DNA of 64,000 nt from LMDS01 sp043778145 (lineage in GTDB: Bacteria; Pseudomonadota; Gammaproteobacteria; Burkholderiales; Burkholderiaceae_C): contig JAYWGR010000001.1 of assembly GCA_043778145.1 (NCBI GenBank), forward strand, positions 62,001 to 126,000, in the 5' to 3' direction. How positions within the stretch are numbered: the stretch's first letter is position 1; each line of letters starts with the position of its first letter. The translations under genes and the position numbers were made by a program. The notes under the pieces were generated by a model. That model searched no databases. It was not told where the DNA came from and saw nothing but the letters and a program-made list of their open reading frames with translations. Of the stretch, positions 1-9,336 are shown in pieces.

Positions 1-86
1 TGCGGGCGGCTGTGCGTGCAGAGCATCGCGCGTCGGTGCGGGAAACGCAAGGCCGAGCCTTGCCACAGATGAATTGAGACTCGCCC

Positions 87-162
87 TGACTCGATCATCG
101 CGCTATGACTCAAGCAACGCGCCATGACTCGAGAGAAGCGTTATGACTCAAGAGACAGCGTC
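87..162. repeat. four tandem 19-bp repeats
   Basis: TGACTC occurs at 87, 106, 125 and 144, exactly 19 bp apart, and each unit carries a GCG near its end. The unit boundaries create ATGACTC at 105, 124 and 143, so an ATG falls in each of the three frames. Only the ATG at 124 opens the kinase frame. The array could be a cluster of regulator sites or a minisatellite; the sequence alone does not decide. Confidence 0.7.
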
Positions 163-2307
163 AATCTCATTGATAATCATCTCGCGTTACATCGGCACAC
201 AGTTGCCTTCACAGACTCCCCGAAACCGCTGATGTGCTTGACACGTCAGATTGTCACGATCCCGCCATGGCGCGGCTTCGGAATACCAACAGTCCCAACA
301 CTGAGAGTCCCGAGAGTCATGCAGGGTAAACACTCGTCTGCCGTTCAACATGCAACCCGAAATCTGATGCGGCATCGCCCCGGTGCCACCGCCGAATTTG
401 GAATCAGTCTCGACAAGCTCCCCGGCGGGATGTTCCAGCTCTTCCGCTCAATCGATGGCCACTGGACGGCGCCTTGGGTAGGCCGCGAAATCCCGCCGCT
501 CTTCAGGACCTCGGCCAACGCTTTGGCACTCGACGCCACTGCCGCCGCCGACTGGGTGCCCGCCGAAGACCGCGAGCGCTTGAAGATCAGCTTGACCCAT
601 TCGCGCGATTCGGGTCAGACGCTGAAAGCGCGCTTTCGCCTGCAGCCACCAGACACGCCCGAGCGGTGGTGCGAGATCACTGCCACGCCGGAGCTCTCAT
701 TCAGTGGCGGCACGATGTGGCACGGCTTTTTGATCGATGTCACTCGCGATGAGCAGACCAATCGCGAGCTGCGCAGCCTGCATCGGCGCTGGACGCTGGC
801 GGCGCGCGCTGCGGGCATCGGCGTGCTCGAGTTCGACCTCGGCACCGCCATCCTGAGCTTCGATGCGATCGCCTGTGCGCACCACGGCATCGAAGCGGAA
901 CAAACCTGGCTCGGCCTGTCCGAATGGCTGGAGATGGTTCGCGCCGAAGACCGATTGGTGGCCAGCACCGCACTCGCATCGCCGCCGATCGACGGCTTCG
1001 CCGAATGTCTGGTGTTGCAAGTGGCAAGCGCCAACACGGGCGATGCGCGCACGCTGGAGTACATGTTCCAGGCGGTGAATGACGAACGGCGCCTCGTCGG
1101 CACTTGCCGAGACATCACTCAGCAGCTCAGCGTTGAGGCACTGCGCCGCGACAAGCTCGCTGCCGAGAAGGCGAATCACAGCAAGGGCGAATTCATGTCG
1201 CGCGTGAGCCATGAGTTGCGCACGCCGCTCAACGGCATCCTCGGCTTCGTGCAACTGATGGCACTCGACCGCAGCAACCCACTGCCGCCACTGAACATGC
1301 AACGGCTCGACGTGATCGAGCAATCGGGCAACCGGCTGCTGGCGTTGATCGATCAACTGCTCGACGTGGCGCGCATCGAAGAGGGCCGCTGGACGATGCG
1401 CCCCCGCGCCATCGACTTGCCGCCACTCGTCGACCAATGCGTGGCCGCTGCATATCCGCTTTCGCAGGCGCGCGGTGTCGAGGTGCTCGTTGAGATTGCA
1501 CCGGAGGCGAGCGCGCTTCACGTGGACCCCGAGGCCATGCAGCAGGTGTTGTCGAACCTGCTTGCCAATGCCATCAAATACAACCGCGCCAATGGCAAAG
1601 TGCGGGTGCGCTTTCAGGTGCGCGGCAAGACCGGCCGCTTGGTGGTTGATGACACCGGCATCGGCATGTCAGAGGCGCAACTGGCCATGCTCTTCGAGCC
1701 GTTCAACCGCCTCGGCGCCGAGCAAACCGCAGTTCGCGGCAGCGGCCTGGGGCTCGTCATCACGCAGAAGCTGGTGCACGCCATGGGCGGCACGCTTGAT
1801 GTGCGCTCGGTGGTTGGCCGCGGATCACGCTTTCAGGTGCTGCTGCCGCTGGCCGACCATGATCAAACCGCCGACTCTGGCGACGATGCCCGCCGCGCCG
1901 AGCCTTCGGAGTGGGGCGGCGACCTGCCGCAAACCGTGCTCTACATCGAGGATGACGAAGTCAATACCTTGCTGATGAAGCAAGTGTTTTGCGGGCAACC
2001 GGCATTGACCCTGCGGACCGAAACCACCGGCGAACGCGGCATCGCGGCCGCCATCGAGACGCAACCCTCATTGATCTTGCTGGACTTGCACTTGGCGGAC
2101 ACGTCTGGCTTTGATGTGCTGCGCCGGCTGAGAGCGAATCCGAAAACTGGGCACATCCGCTGCATCGCCGTCAGCGCCGATGCCTTGCCCAGTCAGATCG
2201 AGCAGGCCATGGCGATGGGCTTTGATGGCTACTGGACCAAGCCACTCGATCTGCCGCGTGTCATGAGCGAATTGAAGGCAGTGCTCCGTGCCGAGGCCGG
2301 TGGCTGA
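124..2307 (+). CDS. PAS-containing hybrid sensor histidine kinase with C-terminal receiver domain
   Basis: A soluble hybrid two-component kinase of up to 727 residues. Two PAS-like regions (about 90-210 and 215-335) precede a HisKA domain with phosphoacceptor His363 in SHELRTP. The HATPase domain follows, with an N box (NLLANAIKYN), G1 (DDTGIGM) and G2 (GSGLGL). A receiver domain from about residue 610 has the acidic pair in YIEDDEVN, Asp654 in LILLDLHLAD and the Lys of WTKPLD. No membrane segment is visible, so the signal is probably cytosolic. The first 80 or so residues look unlike a conserved domain, and the ATG at 124 sits inside a tandem repeat without a ribosome binding site. In-frame ATGs at 232, 319 or 367 are credible alternative starts. 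No partner regulator is adjacent, so the output is unknown. Confidence 0.9.
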   Translation: MTREKRYDSRDSVNLIDNHLALHRHTVAFTDSPKPLMCLTRQIVTIPPWRGFGIPTVPTLRVPRVMQGKHSSAVQHATRNLMRHRPGATAEFGISLDKLPGGMFQLFRSIDGHWTAPWVGREIPPLFRTSANALALDATAAADWVPAEDRERLKISLTHSRDSGQTLKARFRLQPPDTPERWCEITATPELSFSGGTMWHGFLIDVTRDEQTNRELRSLHRRWTLAARAAGIGVLEFDLGTAILSFDAIACAHHGIEAEQTWLGLSEWLEMVRAEDRLVASTALASPPIDGFAECLVLQVASANTGDARTLEYMFQAVNDERRLVGTCRDITQQLSVEALRRDKLAAEKANHSKGEFMSRVSHELRTPLNGILGFVQLMALDRSNPLPPLNMQRLDVIEQSGNRLLALIDQLLDVARIEEGRWTMRPRAIDLPPLVDQCVAAAYPLSQARGVEVLVEIAPEASALHVDPEAMQQVLSNLLANAIKYNRANGKVRVRFQVRGKTGRLVVDDTGIGMSEAQLAMLFEPFNRLGAEQTAVRGSGLGLVITQKLVHAMGGTLDVRSVVGRGSRFQVLLPLADHDQTADSGDDARRAEPSEWGGDLPQTVLYIEDDEVNTLLMKQVFCGQPALTLRTETTGERGIAAAIETQPSLILLDLHLADTSGFDVLRRLRANPKTGHIRCIAVSADALPSQIEQAMAMGFDGYWTKPLDLPRVMSELKAVLRAEAGG

Positions 2308-2374
2308 GCGATCGGGCCGGCTGCAGAATCGGCCGAAGTGCGGCGGTTGGAGCGCGCGAAGGAGGTTCTGAAAA

Positions 2375-3283
2375 ATGGAAGCGAGTCGTTTGAGGCGCAT
2401 CAGCGCCATCGCTTTGGTTGCCGGCCTGGCCGTGGTTGCTTGCGTCGGCAGTTCAACGCTTGGCCCGCGAACAGCCACGTTGACACACGCACCGGCTGAT
2501 GCATCGGCGCTCGTCGATCCTGCAGGCTGCTTGGTCGACTCGCCCGGCGGCACCGTCCACGATTTGCCTGCCACCGATGCACGTGGGCGGCCACGCCAAT
2601 TTGATCTTCATGTGGCGCTGGGCTACGACCGCCATCGCCCGGCGTCGCTGGTGTTTGTGTTCCACGCCGCGAGCGGCAACATGGCCGATCCGCTGGGCGT
2701 CGTCTTTCGGCAAGTCTTGGCCGAGGCCGGCGATTCGGCACTGCTCGTGGTGCCGCAAGGTCTGCCGTTTCAGTCTTACGGCGTCGGCTGGGACCAATCC
2801 TGCCAAGGTGACGACATGGCGTTCTATGACGCGATGGTGCGGGCCGTGTCGCGCCGCTACTGCGTCGATCCCCACCGCATCTTCGTCACCGGTTTCAGCT
2901 GGGGTGCCGACATGGCCAATGCGATGGCCTGCTGCCGCGGCGACACCTTGCGCGGCATCGCGCCGTTCTCGGGCGACGAGACCGACTACAACGCGTCATG
3001 CCCCACGCGGCACTACCCGGCCACGCGCCTGCGCTATGGCACGGTCAAAGGCACCGGCGGCGACGGTGGTTACTCGCTCGCTCAGTTCGAGTCGGCAACC
3101 AGGTTCTTCCGCCAGGCGCAGGCCTGTGCGAAGGAATCTGACCCGGTCGATCCGAGCCCGTGCCGAGCCTATCGAAGCTGCCAGCAACCGCTGCTCGAAT
3201 GCGTGTACCCGCAGATGGGCCACACCACGCCAGATGCCGCGGAGGTGGCCGCGACCTGGAAGTTCTGGCGCTCGCTGCCTTAG
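2375..3283 (+). CDS. secreted lipoprotein esterase, PHB depolymerase / feruloyl esterase (LpqC-like) family
   Basis: This 302-residue alpha/beta hydrolase starts with an export signal ending in a lipobox-like VVAC near residue 23, so it is probably membrane-anchored. The nucleophile elbow is GFSWG and a late YPQMGH supplies the likely catalytic His. The cysteine-rich body and overall layout match the poly(3-hydroxybutyrate) depolymerase/feruloyl esterase-like family, whose members cleave short polyester or aryl ester bonds. Substrate cannot be read from sequence. A strong AAGGAGG ribosome binding site lies 10 bases before the ATG. The stop overlaps the end of the convergent gene downstream by 4 bp. 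Confidence 0.8.
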   Translation: MEASRLRRISAIALVAGLAVVACVGSSTLGPRTATLTHAPADASALVDPAGCLVDSPGGTVHDLPATDARGRPRQFDLHVALGYDRHRPASLVFVFHAASGNMADPLGVVFRQVLAEAGDSALLVVPQGLPFQSYGVGWDQSCQGDDMAFYDAMVRAVSRRYCVDPHRIFVTGFSWGADMANAMACCRGDTLRGIAPFSGDETDYNASCPTRHYPATRLRYGTVKGTGGDGGYSLAQFESATRFFRQAQACAKESDPVDPSPCRAYRSCQQPLLECVYPQMGHTTPDAAEVAATWKFWRSLP

Positions 3284-3582
3284 CCCGCCGCCGGCGTGGA
3301 CGCTGCCAATGCCGCGCGCCGCGCTTTCCAGACCCGCACCGAGTCGTGCCAATCGAGTTCAATCACACCGAGCGCCACCGCTGCACTGCGGCGCTCGGCC
3401 GTCAGGTCGTAGTGCGGCGCGCTCTCCTTGTCATGGAACCAGGCGCGACGCATGCCGATGCGCGCGGCGATGTCGTGCAACTCGGTGAGGTCCAGCGAGT
3501 CTGTGAACAGATGGCAACTTGGCACAGCCACACCCTGCGGCTTCCAGCCCCACTCGGCGAGTCGATCGACGTAGACAGTCAA
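3280..3582 (-). CDS. DUF4031 domain-containing protein
   Basis: A small cytosolic protein of about 100 residues matching the DUF4031 family: it begins TVYVDRLAEWGW and contains SCHLFTDS and GMRRAWFHDKESAPHYDL. Family function is not established. The start is taken as the TTG at 3582, because GGAG lies 7 bases upstream and homologous proteins begin at TVYVD. An upstream in-frame ATG at 3615 would add 11 residues without a good ribosome binding site. It lies just downstream of the tRNA-Thr terminator and its 3' end overlaps the convergent esterase gene. Confidence 0.7.
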   Translation of the reverse strand: MTVYVDRLAEWGWKPQGVAVPSCHLFTDSLDLTELHDIAARIGMRRAWFHDKESAPHYDLTAERRSAAVALGVIELDWHDSVRVWKARRAALAASTPAAG

Positions 3583-3618
3583 TGCAATCTCCAGCAGCGT
3601 TGAGTCGCCGACCAATGA

Positions 3619-3645
3619 AAAGAGCCGCTCTGTGAGCGGCTCTTT
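3619..3645 (-). terminator. intrinsic terminator downstream of tRNA-Thr
   Basis: A perfect 12-bp hairpin (AAAGAGCCGCTC, loop TGT, GAGCGGCTCTTT) followed on the minus strand by TTTTCATT. It sits 23 bp past the tRNA 3' end and should end that transcript. Confidence 0.75.
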
Positions 3646-3667
3646 CTTCGAACTGTTGCTGAATTCT

Positions 3668-3743
3668 TGGTGCCGGAGAAAGGAGTCGAACCCTCGACCT
3701 TCTCATTACGAATGAGCTGCTCTACCAACTGAGCTACACCGGC
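3668..3743 (-). tRNA. tRNA-Thr (anticodon CGT)
   Basis: A 76-nt cloverleaf read on the minus strand, including an encoded CCA end at 3668-3670. The acceptor stem pairs GCCGGTG with CTCCGGC except for one T-T mismatch. The anticodon loop TTCGTAA gives anticodon CGT, reading ACG, and the T loop GGTTCGACTCC is canonical. It lies 63 bp after fbp and could share its transcript or use its own promoter. No integrase or duplicated tRNA end is nearby. Confidence 0.95.
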
Positions 3744-3789
3744 ACGATGTGGAAGAAGTTGCTTTCGCAGCTACCTCCTACAGCCATCG

Positions 3790-3795
3790 ATTCTA
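3790..3795 (-). promoter_or_regulatory. possible -10 element for tRNA-Thr
   Basis: TAGAAT on the minus strand, about 46 bp upstream of the mature tRNA 5' end and inside a longer GGCTAGAATCGATG. A near-identical GGCTATAATCGATG precedes rpmB. No good -35 is visible, so this is tentative. Confidence 0.35.
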
Positions 3796-3806
3796 GCCGA
3801 TGACTT

Positions 3807-4823
3807 TCAGGCTGCGTCTCGGTGATATGCAGTCGCGCGTTCGACTTCATTCTTCGAGCCGAGGAAAACGCTGACTCGCTCGTGCAGCTTGGTCGGCTTC
3901 AGATCGAGGATGCGGTGGTGGCCATTGGTGGCGGCGCCGCCGGCCTGCTCGACGATGAAACCCATTGGGTTCGCCTCGTACAGCAGGCGAAGCTTGCCGG
4001 CCTTTTGCGGCTCGCGCTTGTCCCAGGGGTAGAGAAACACGCCGCCGCGGGTCAGGATGCGGTGAACGTCAGCCACCATGCTGGCGATCCAGCGCATGTT
4101 GAAGTCTTTGCCGCGCGGGCCGGTGACGCCGGCAAGGCATTCGTCGATGTAGCGCGTGACCGGCGGCGCCCAGTGGCGCATGTTGCTCATGTTGACGGCG
4201 AATTCCTTCGTGTCTTCCGGGATGCGCAAGTTGTCTTGCGTCAGGACCCACGAGCCTTGCTCACGGTCAAGTGTGAACATCGCGACGCCGTCGCCCACGG
4301 TCAGCACGAGCGTGGTCTGTGGGCCGTAGATGCAGTAGCCGGCTGCAGCCTGTGCCGAACCGGGCTGCAAGAAATCGGCTTCGCTGACGCCGGCCTCGGC
4401 GCTCGCGCCTTCGGGCTTCTTCAGCACCGAGAAGATCGTGCCGATGCTGGCGTTCACGTCGATGTTGCTGGAGCCGTCGAGCGGGTCGAACAGCAGCAAG
4501 TATTCGCCTTGCGGAAAGCGGTTCGGCACGACGTAAATTTCTTCCATCTCCTCGCTTGCCATGGCTGCCAAGTGGCCGCCCCATTCGTTGGCCTCGATGA
4601 GCACTTCATTGGCGATGACGTCGAGCTTTTTTTGCATCTCGCCTTGCACGTTTTCGGTTTCGGCGCTGCCGAGCACATCACCGAGCGAGCCTTTGTTGAC
4701 GCTGATGCTGATGCTCTTGCATGCGCGCGCAACCACCTCGATCAGCAGCCGCAACTGCGCCGGAATGCTGCCGTGCTGACGTTGCTGCTCAACAAGGTAC
4801 TGGGTCAGGCTGATTCTTTTCAT
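3807..4823 (-). CDS. fbp: fructose-1,6-bisphosphatase class I
   Basis: Cytosolic gluconeogenic enzyme that dephosphorylates fructose 1,6-bisphosphate to fructose 6-phosphate with Mg2+. The 338-residue length is normal for class I. The metal site DPLDGSSNIDVN lies at residues 113-124, with an upstream EE pair in SEEMEE (residues 91-95). It is the last protein gene of a minus-strand operon: its ATG overlaps the pepN stop by 4 bp (ATGA), indicating translational coupling. Functionally it has no clear link with pepN or prfB. Confidence 0.97.
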   Translation of the reverse strand: MKRISLTQYLVEQQRQHGSIPAQLRLLIEVVARACKSISISVNKGSLGDVLGSAETENVQGEMQKKLDVIANEVLIEANEWGGHLAAMASEEMEEIYVVPNRFPQGEYLLLFDPLDGSSNIDVNASIGTIFSVLKKPEGASAEAGVSEADFLQPGSAQAAAGYCIYGPQTTLVLTVGDGVAMFTLDREQGSWVLTQDNLRIPEDTKEFAVNMSNMRHWAPPVTRYIDECLAGVTGPRGKDFNMRWIASMVADVHRILTRGGVFLYPWDKREPQKAGKLRLLYEANPMGFIVEQAGGAATNGHHRILDLKPTKLHERVSVFLGSKNEVERATAYHRDAA

Positions 4824-7507
4824 GTTGCTTCGTTCTCCAGGGCGTGCGTGACGACTTCACGCACATCGTTCGACAGTTCGGGCCGCGTGGCCACGCGCGA
4901 GATCGCCGCATGCGCGGCCGAGCGGTAGGGCTCGACCAGGCGCGTCCAGCGGTCCATCGCTCGGGCGATGCGGGCGGCGAGTTGGGGGTTCAGCGCATCG
5001 AGTTCGAGCACACGGTCGGCCCAGAAGGCGTAGCCCGCGCCATCGGCGCGGTGGAAGGCGCCGGGATTCTCGATGCAGAGCGTGCGCACGAGGCTGCGCG
5101 CCCGGTTGGGGTTGTTGAGCGTGAAATCGGGGTGCTTCAGCAAGGCTTGGCAATTGGCGAACACGCGGCCATCTGACTCTGGCGCGGCAGCTTGGAGCTT
5201 GAACCACTTGTCGAGCGCCAACGCTTCGCCTTGGAACAGCGTGTGGAAGCGCTCGAGCGCCGGCGCCAGCAACTCGGCGTGCGCACCGGCAAGCGCGTCG
5301 AGTGCGCCAAGCCGGTCGGTCATGTTGCTCGCGTCTTTGGATCGCTGGTAAGCGCGGCCCGGCCAAGCCGTGTCTTCTTGCGTGCCCGCGGCCAAGCACA
5401 GCATGGCCAGCGCCTGGTTTGCGAGCGCACGCCGGCCCGCCGAGGCAGGATCGGGCGAGTACGCGCCGACGACCTGATGCGCCTCGAATGCCCAGACCCA
5501 ATCACCGTGCAAAGCCTGCGCCAATTGCAGGCGCATCGACTCGCGGGCCGCGTGAATGCGCACTGGATCGACGCGGTCGAGCTGCTCGGCGATGTAGCTC
5601 TCGGCCGGCAATGCAAGCACCAAGTCTTTGAACGCGGCATCGAGCGCCGGGTGACGCAGCACGGCGCGCATGGCGGTGATGAAGGCGTCGTCCAGCGTGG
5701 CGGGGTTGTCTTGCTGAGCGGCTGCGATCAGGCGATTCAGCGAGAGGCGCTGGCCGGCATCCCAGCGGTTGAACGGGTCGTTGTCGTGCTGAAGACGCAC
5801 GAGCAAGTCGGCGTCGGTCAGGCCATCGTCGAGCACCACCGGTGCCGAAAAGCCGCGCAGCAGTGAGGGCACGGGCTCGGTTGCGACATTGACGAAGTGG
5901 AAGACGCTCGTGGCGTCTTCGATGACAAGCACGCGCTCGTTGGCGGTGCTGGCGGCCTCGCCATCGAGCTGCAGCGCAAGCGCCTGCCCATCGCGCCCGA
6001 GCAGGCCGATCGCCAGCGGGATCACGAAGGGCTTTTTGGTGGGCTGGCCGCACGTGGCGGCGCAGTGCTGATCGACCGTCAGCGTGTAGCGCTGCGCGGC
6101 GGCATCGAACACGCCGCGCGCCGTGACGCGCGGCGTACCGGCTTGCGCATACCAGCGCTTGAACTTCGGCAGCAGTCGCGCGAGTTTGCTGGCGGGGTTG
6201 GCATCGGCGATGGCCTGGGCGAAATCGTCGCAGGTCACGGCCTGGCCGTCGTGGCGCTCGAAGTAGAGGCTCATGCCTTTGGCAAAGCCATCGCGGCCGA
6301 CCAGCGTCTGCATCATGCGGACGACTTCGGCGCCCTTTTCGTACACCGTCGTGGTGTAGAAATTGTTGATTTCGACGTAGCTGTCAGGCCGCACCGGGTG
6401 CGCCATCGGGCCGGCGTCTTCAGGGAATTGGTCTTCGCGAAGCCGGCGCACATCCTCGATGCGCTTGACGACCCGGGCGGACGGGCTGTTGGCCATGTCC
6501 ATGCTGAACTCTTGATCGCGGAAGACGGTGAGGCCTTCCTTCAGGCTCAGCTGAAACCAGTCGCGGCAGGTGATGCGGTTGCCCGTCCAGTTGTGGAAGT
6601 ACTCGTGTCCGACGACCGATTCGATGCCGGCGTAGTCGACATCGGTGGCCGTGGCCGGGTTGGCCAGAACGTACTTCGTATTGAAGATGTTGAGGCCCTT
6701 GTTCTCCATCGCGCCCATGTTGAAATCGGCCGCGGCGACGATCATGAAGCGCTCGAGGTCGAGTGGCAGATTGAAGCGCGCTTCATCCCAAACCACTGAC
6801 GCGATCAACGACTGCATGGCGTGCTCGGTCTTGTCGAGGTCGCCGGCGCTCACGTAGATCTGCAGCAGGTGGTTCTTGCCCGCGCGCGTGCGGATGTGCT
6901 GCTCACGCGCCACCATGTCGGCCGCGACGAGCGCGAAGAGGTAGCTCGGTTTTGGGAACGGGTCGTGCCACTTGGCGAAGTGCCGGCCGCCTTCCAACTC
7001 GCCTTGCTCGACGAGGTTGCCGTTCGAGAGCAGCACCGGATAGGCTGCCTTTGCTGCACGCAAGGTGACGGTGTATACGGCCATCACGTCAGGCCGGTCA
7101 AGGAAGTAGGTGATGCGGCGAAAGCCTTCGGCCTCGCACTGCGTGAAGAGCCCGCCTCCCGAGGCGTAAAGCCCGGAGAGCTGCGTGTTCTTGTCCGGCG
7201 CGCAGGTGTTGCGGATCTCGAGCGTGAAGGGCGCGTCGGGCAGGGTGTCGATTACCAGCACATCGCCCTCGTGGCGGAACGAGACGGAGGCGCCGTCCAC
7301 GAGCACCCGCATCAGGTTCAGGCCTTCGCCGTGCAGGCGCAGCGGCTGCGCGGGCAGGTCGGCATTGCGCTCGATCTGCATCTGGCTGATGACCTTGGTC
7401 TTGGCCGCATCAAGGTCGAAGCTGAGGTCGACGCTGCGAATCCAGTACGCCGGTGCGACGTAGTCTTCACGGCGAATCGGCGTTGGCGCCATGCCCTCGC
7501 GCATCAT
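4820..7507 (-). CDS. pepN: aminopeptidase N (M1 family zinc metallopeptidase)
   Basis: Broad-specificity cytosolic aminopeptidase of 895 residues, the usual length for the proteobacterial PepN branch of family M1. The exopeptidase motif GAMEN precedes the zinc site HEYFH, with His301, Glu302 and His305, and the downstream Glu lies in LKEGLTVFRDQE. A long helical C-terminal domain follows. The start overlaps the preceding HAD gene stop (ATGA). A second in-frame ATG five codons on (7492, MAPTPIRREDY) fits homologues slightly better. It is the third gene of the operon prfB-HAD-pepN-fbp. Confidence 0.97.
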   Translation of the reverse strand: MMREGMAPTPIRREDYVAPAYWIRSVDLSFDLDAAKTKVISQMQIERNADLPAQPLRLHGEGLNLMRVLVDGASVSFRHEGDVLVIDTLPDAPFTLEIRNTCAPDKNTQLSGLYASGGGLFTQCEAEGFRRITYFLDRPDVMAVYTVTLRAAKAAYPVLLSNGNLVEQGELEGGRHFAKWHDPFPKPSYLFALVAADMVAREQHIRTRAGKNHLLQIYVSAGDLDKTEHAMQSLIASVVWDEARFNLPLDLERFMIVAAADFNMGAMENKGLNIFNTKYVLANPATATDVDYAGIESVVGHEYFHNWTGNRITCRDWFQLSLKEGLTVFRDQEFSMDMANSPSARVVKRIEDVRRLREDQFPEDAGPMAHPVRPDSYVEINNFYTTTVYEKGAEVVRMMQTLVGRDGFAKGMSLYFERHDGQAVTCDDFAQAIADANPASKLARLLPKFKRWYAQAGTPRVTARGVFDAAAQRYTLTVDQHCAATCGQPTKKPFVIPLAIGLLGRDGQALALQLDGEAASTANERVLVIEDATSVFHFVNVATEPVPSLLRGFSAPVVLDDGLTDADLLVRLQHDNDPFNRWDAGQRLSLNRLIAAAQQDNPATLDDAFITAMRAVLRHPALDAAFKDLVLALPAESYIAEQLDRVDPVRIHAARESMRLQLAQALHGDWVWAFEAHQVVGAYSPDPASAGRRALANQALAMLCLAAGTQEDTAWPGRAYQRSKDASNMTDRLGALDALAGAHAELLAPALERFHTLFQGEALALDKWFKLQAAAPESDGRVFANCQALLKHPDFTLNNPNRARSLVRTLCIENPGAFHRADGAGYAFWADRVLELDALNPQLAARIARAMDRWTRLVEPYRSAAHAAISRVATRPELSNDVREVVTHALENEAT

Positions 7508-8196
7508 GGTGCGGCCTTCGAAAACGAGGGGGTCAGGTCAGGGATCATGTTCATCAGCGCAGGGTCGGTGAAGTCGGCCGCGATCGCAATCACGTTGTCG
7601 AAGCCGGAGAAGGCCGAGGCGGGCAGGGTGGTGGTCAAGGCAACAGCGCGCATGCCGGCGCGGCGGGCCGCCTCGATGCCAAGCGGCGCGTCTTCGAACA
7701 CGATGCAGTCGGCGGGCAGTGCGCCAAGCCGGCGCGCGCCCTCCAAGAACACATCGGGGTGCGGCTTGCCGCGCAGCCCATCGGCTGGGCTCACGGTGGT
7801 GTCGACCCAGCGGTCAATGCCAAATCGCTGGTAGGCGAATGCCATGCTGGGCGCAGTCGACGCGGTGCAAACCGCGAGCCGCCAGCCGGCAGTGCGAGCG
7901 CGTTCTGCGTAAGCATCAGCTCCGGCAATCAGGCCGAGTTTGCGCGCGGCGATGTCGAGGTAGAGCGTCTCGCGCTCGTCGATCAGCGTGGCGTACTCCG
8001 CAAGCGACAAGCCAGGGAACATGTCGGCGAAGATCTCCGCATTCGACCGGCCCGCGGTGGCTGCAAAGAAGGCCTCGGCATCGACCGCGAGTTGCCGCCG
8101 CGCGTGCCACTCGCGCCAGGCGGCCTGGTGGTGCGGCATGCTGTCGATCAGCGTGCCGTCGAGGTCGAACAGCATCGCTCGGGCGGTCGCGCTCAT
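7504..8196 (-). CDS. HAD-superfamily phosphatase, beta-phosphoglucomutase-like subfamily
   Basis: A 230-residue haloacid-dehalogenase-fold enzyme. Motif I is FDLDGTLIDS near the N-terminus, motif II is the Ser/Thr of CTAST, the Lys is in RGKPHPDVFLEGA, and motif IV is IVFEDAPLGIEAA. An alpha-helical cap follows motif I, as in sugar-phosphate phosphatases and beta-phosphoglucomutases. Specific substrate unknown. The ATG at 8196 overlaps the prfB stop (TGATG); a GTG one codon earlier is possible. The 3' end overlaps pepN by 4 bp. Confidence 0.85.
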   Translation of the reverse strand: MSATARAMLFDLDGTLIDSMPHHQAAWREWHARRQLAVDAEAFFAATAGRSNAEIFADMFPGLSLAEYATLIDERETLYLDIAARKLGLIAGADAYAERARTAGWRLAVCTASTAPSMAFAYQRFGIDRWVDTTVSPADGLRGKPHPDVFLEGARRLGALPADCIVFEDAPLGIEAARRAGMRAVALTTTLPASAFSGFDNVIAIAADFTDPALMNMIPDLTPSFSKAAP

Positions 8197-9300
8197 CACA
8201 CGCCTTGTTTCAAGCTGGCTTCGATCAGGGCGTCGAGATCGCCGTCAAGCACCTTTTGCGTGTTGCTGATTTCGACGTTCGTGCGCAGGTCTTTGATGCG
8301 GCTTTGGTCGAGCACGTAGCTGCGAATCTGGTGACCCCAGCCGACGTCAGTTTTCGTGTCCTCGAGCTTTTGTTGCTCAGCCATGCGGATGCGCATCTCG
8401 TGGTCATAGAGGCGCGAGCGCAGCCGCTTCCAGGCCACGTCGCGGTTGCTGTGCTGGCTGCGGCCATCTTGGCATTGCACGACGATGCCGGTCGGTATGT
8501 GCGTGAGCCGCACCGCCGAGTCGGTCTTGTTGATGTGCTGACCGCCGGCGCCGCTGGCGCGGAAGGTGTCGGTGCGAACGTCGCTCGGGTTGATCTCGAT
8601 CTCCACCGTGTCATCGACCTCGGGGTAGACGAAGATGCTTGCAAAGCTCGTGTGGCGGCCGCCGGCCGAATCAAACGGGCTCTTGCGCACGAGGCGATGC
8701 ACGCCGGTCTCGGTGCGCAGCAGGCCGAACGCGTAGTCGCCTTCCACCTTGAAGGTCGCGCTTTTGATGCCGGCGATGTCGCCCGGCGATTCGTCTTCCA
8801 TCGTCGTCTTGAAGCCCTTGCGCTCGCAGTACTTGAGGTACTGGCGCAGCAGCATGCTCGCCCAATCGCACGCCTCGGTGCCGCCTGCGCCGGCTTGAAC
8901 GTCGACGAAGCAATTGAGCGGGTCTTCGGGCTTGTTGAACATGCGCCGGAATTCAAGCTGAGCGACGATCTCTTCGAGCTTCTTCGCCTCGGCTTCCATC
9001 GCGCGCAAGCCGTCTTCATCGCCCTCGGCCTTGCTCATGTCGTAGAGCTCGGTGTTGTCGGCGATGTTGCTTGTGAGGTGGTCGATCGTTTCGACCACGG
9101 TCTCGAGCGTGCGCTTTTCGCGGCCCAGTTCTTGGGCGCGTTTGGGCTCGTTCCAGACGGTCGGGTTTTCTAACGCTGCGTTGACTTCGTTGAGCCGAAG
9201 GGCTTTGCGGTCGTAGTCAAAGATACCCCCTGAGCTGCAGGGTGCGAGCACTCAGGTCGGCGAGCAGCGTGCCGATCGAGTTGATGTGTTCAGTGTCCAT
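8196..9300 (-). CDS. prfB: peptide chain release factor 2, with programmed +1 frameshift
   Basis: Class I release factor for UGA and UAA. It is encoded in two frames: 27 codons from the ATG at 9300 lead to an in-frame TGA at 9219-9217. There the canonical slip site AGGGGGTATCTTTGAC shifts the ribosome +1 into the main frame. The joined product is about 367 residues, the usual RF2 length. The recognition motif SPFDSAGGRH and the catalytic GGQ in ASGAGGQHINK are present. The stop in the 0 frame is itself read by RF2, giving the known autoregulatory loop. It lies 36 bp after the alpha/beta hydrolase and overlaps the HAD gene. Conceptual translations that start in the main frame lose the true N-terminus. 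Confidence 0.97.
9217..9231 (-). promoter_or_regulatory. prfB programmed frameshift site
   Basis: On the minus strand AGGGGG (internal Shine-Dalgarno-like), TAT, CTT, then TGA followed by C. Spacing and slippery CTT match the classic RF2 autoregulatory site exactly. Confidence 0.95.
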
Positions 9301-9336
9301 CGCGAGATTTTCGCATGGCGTGTTTGCTTGGCCGGT

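Noticed and set aside
3668..3743. tRNA-Thr as an integration site
   Set aside because: No integrase, no duplicated tRNA 3' end and no composition change nearby.
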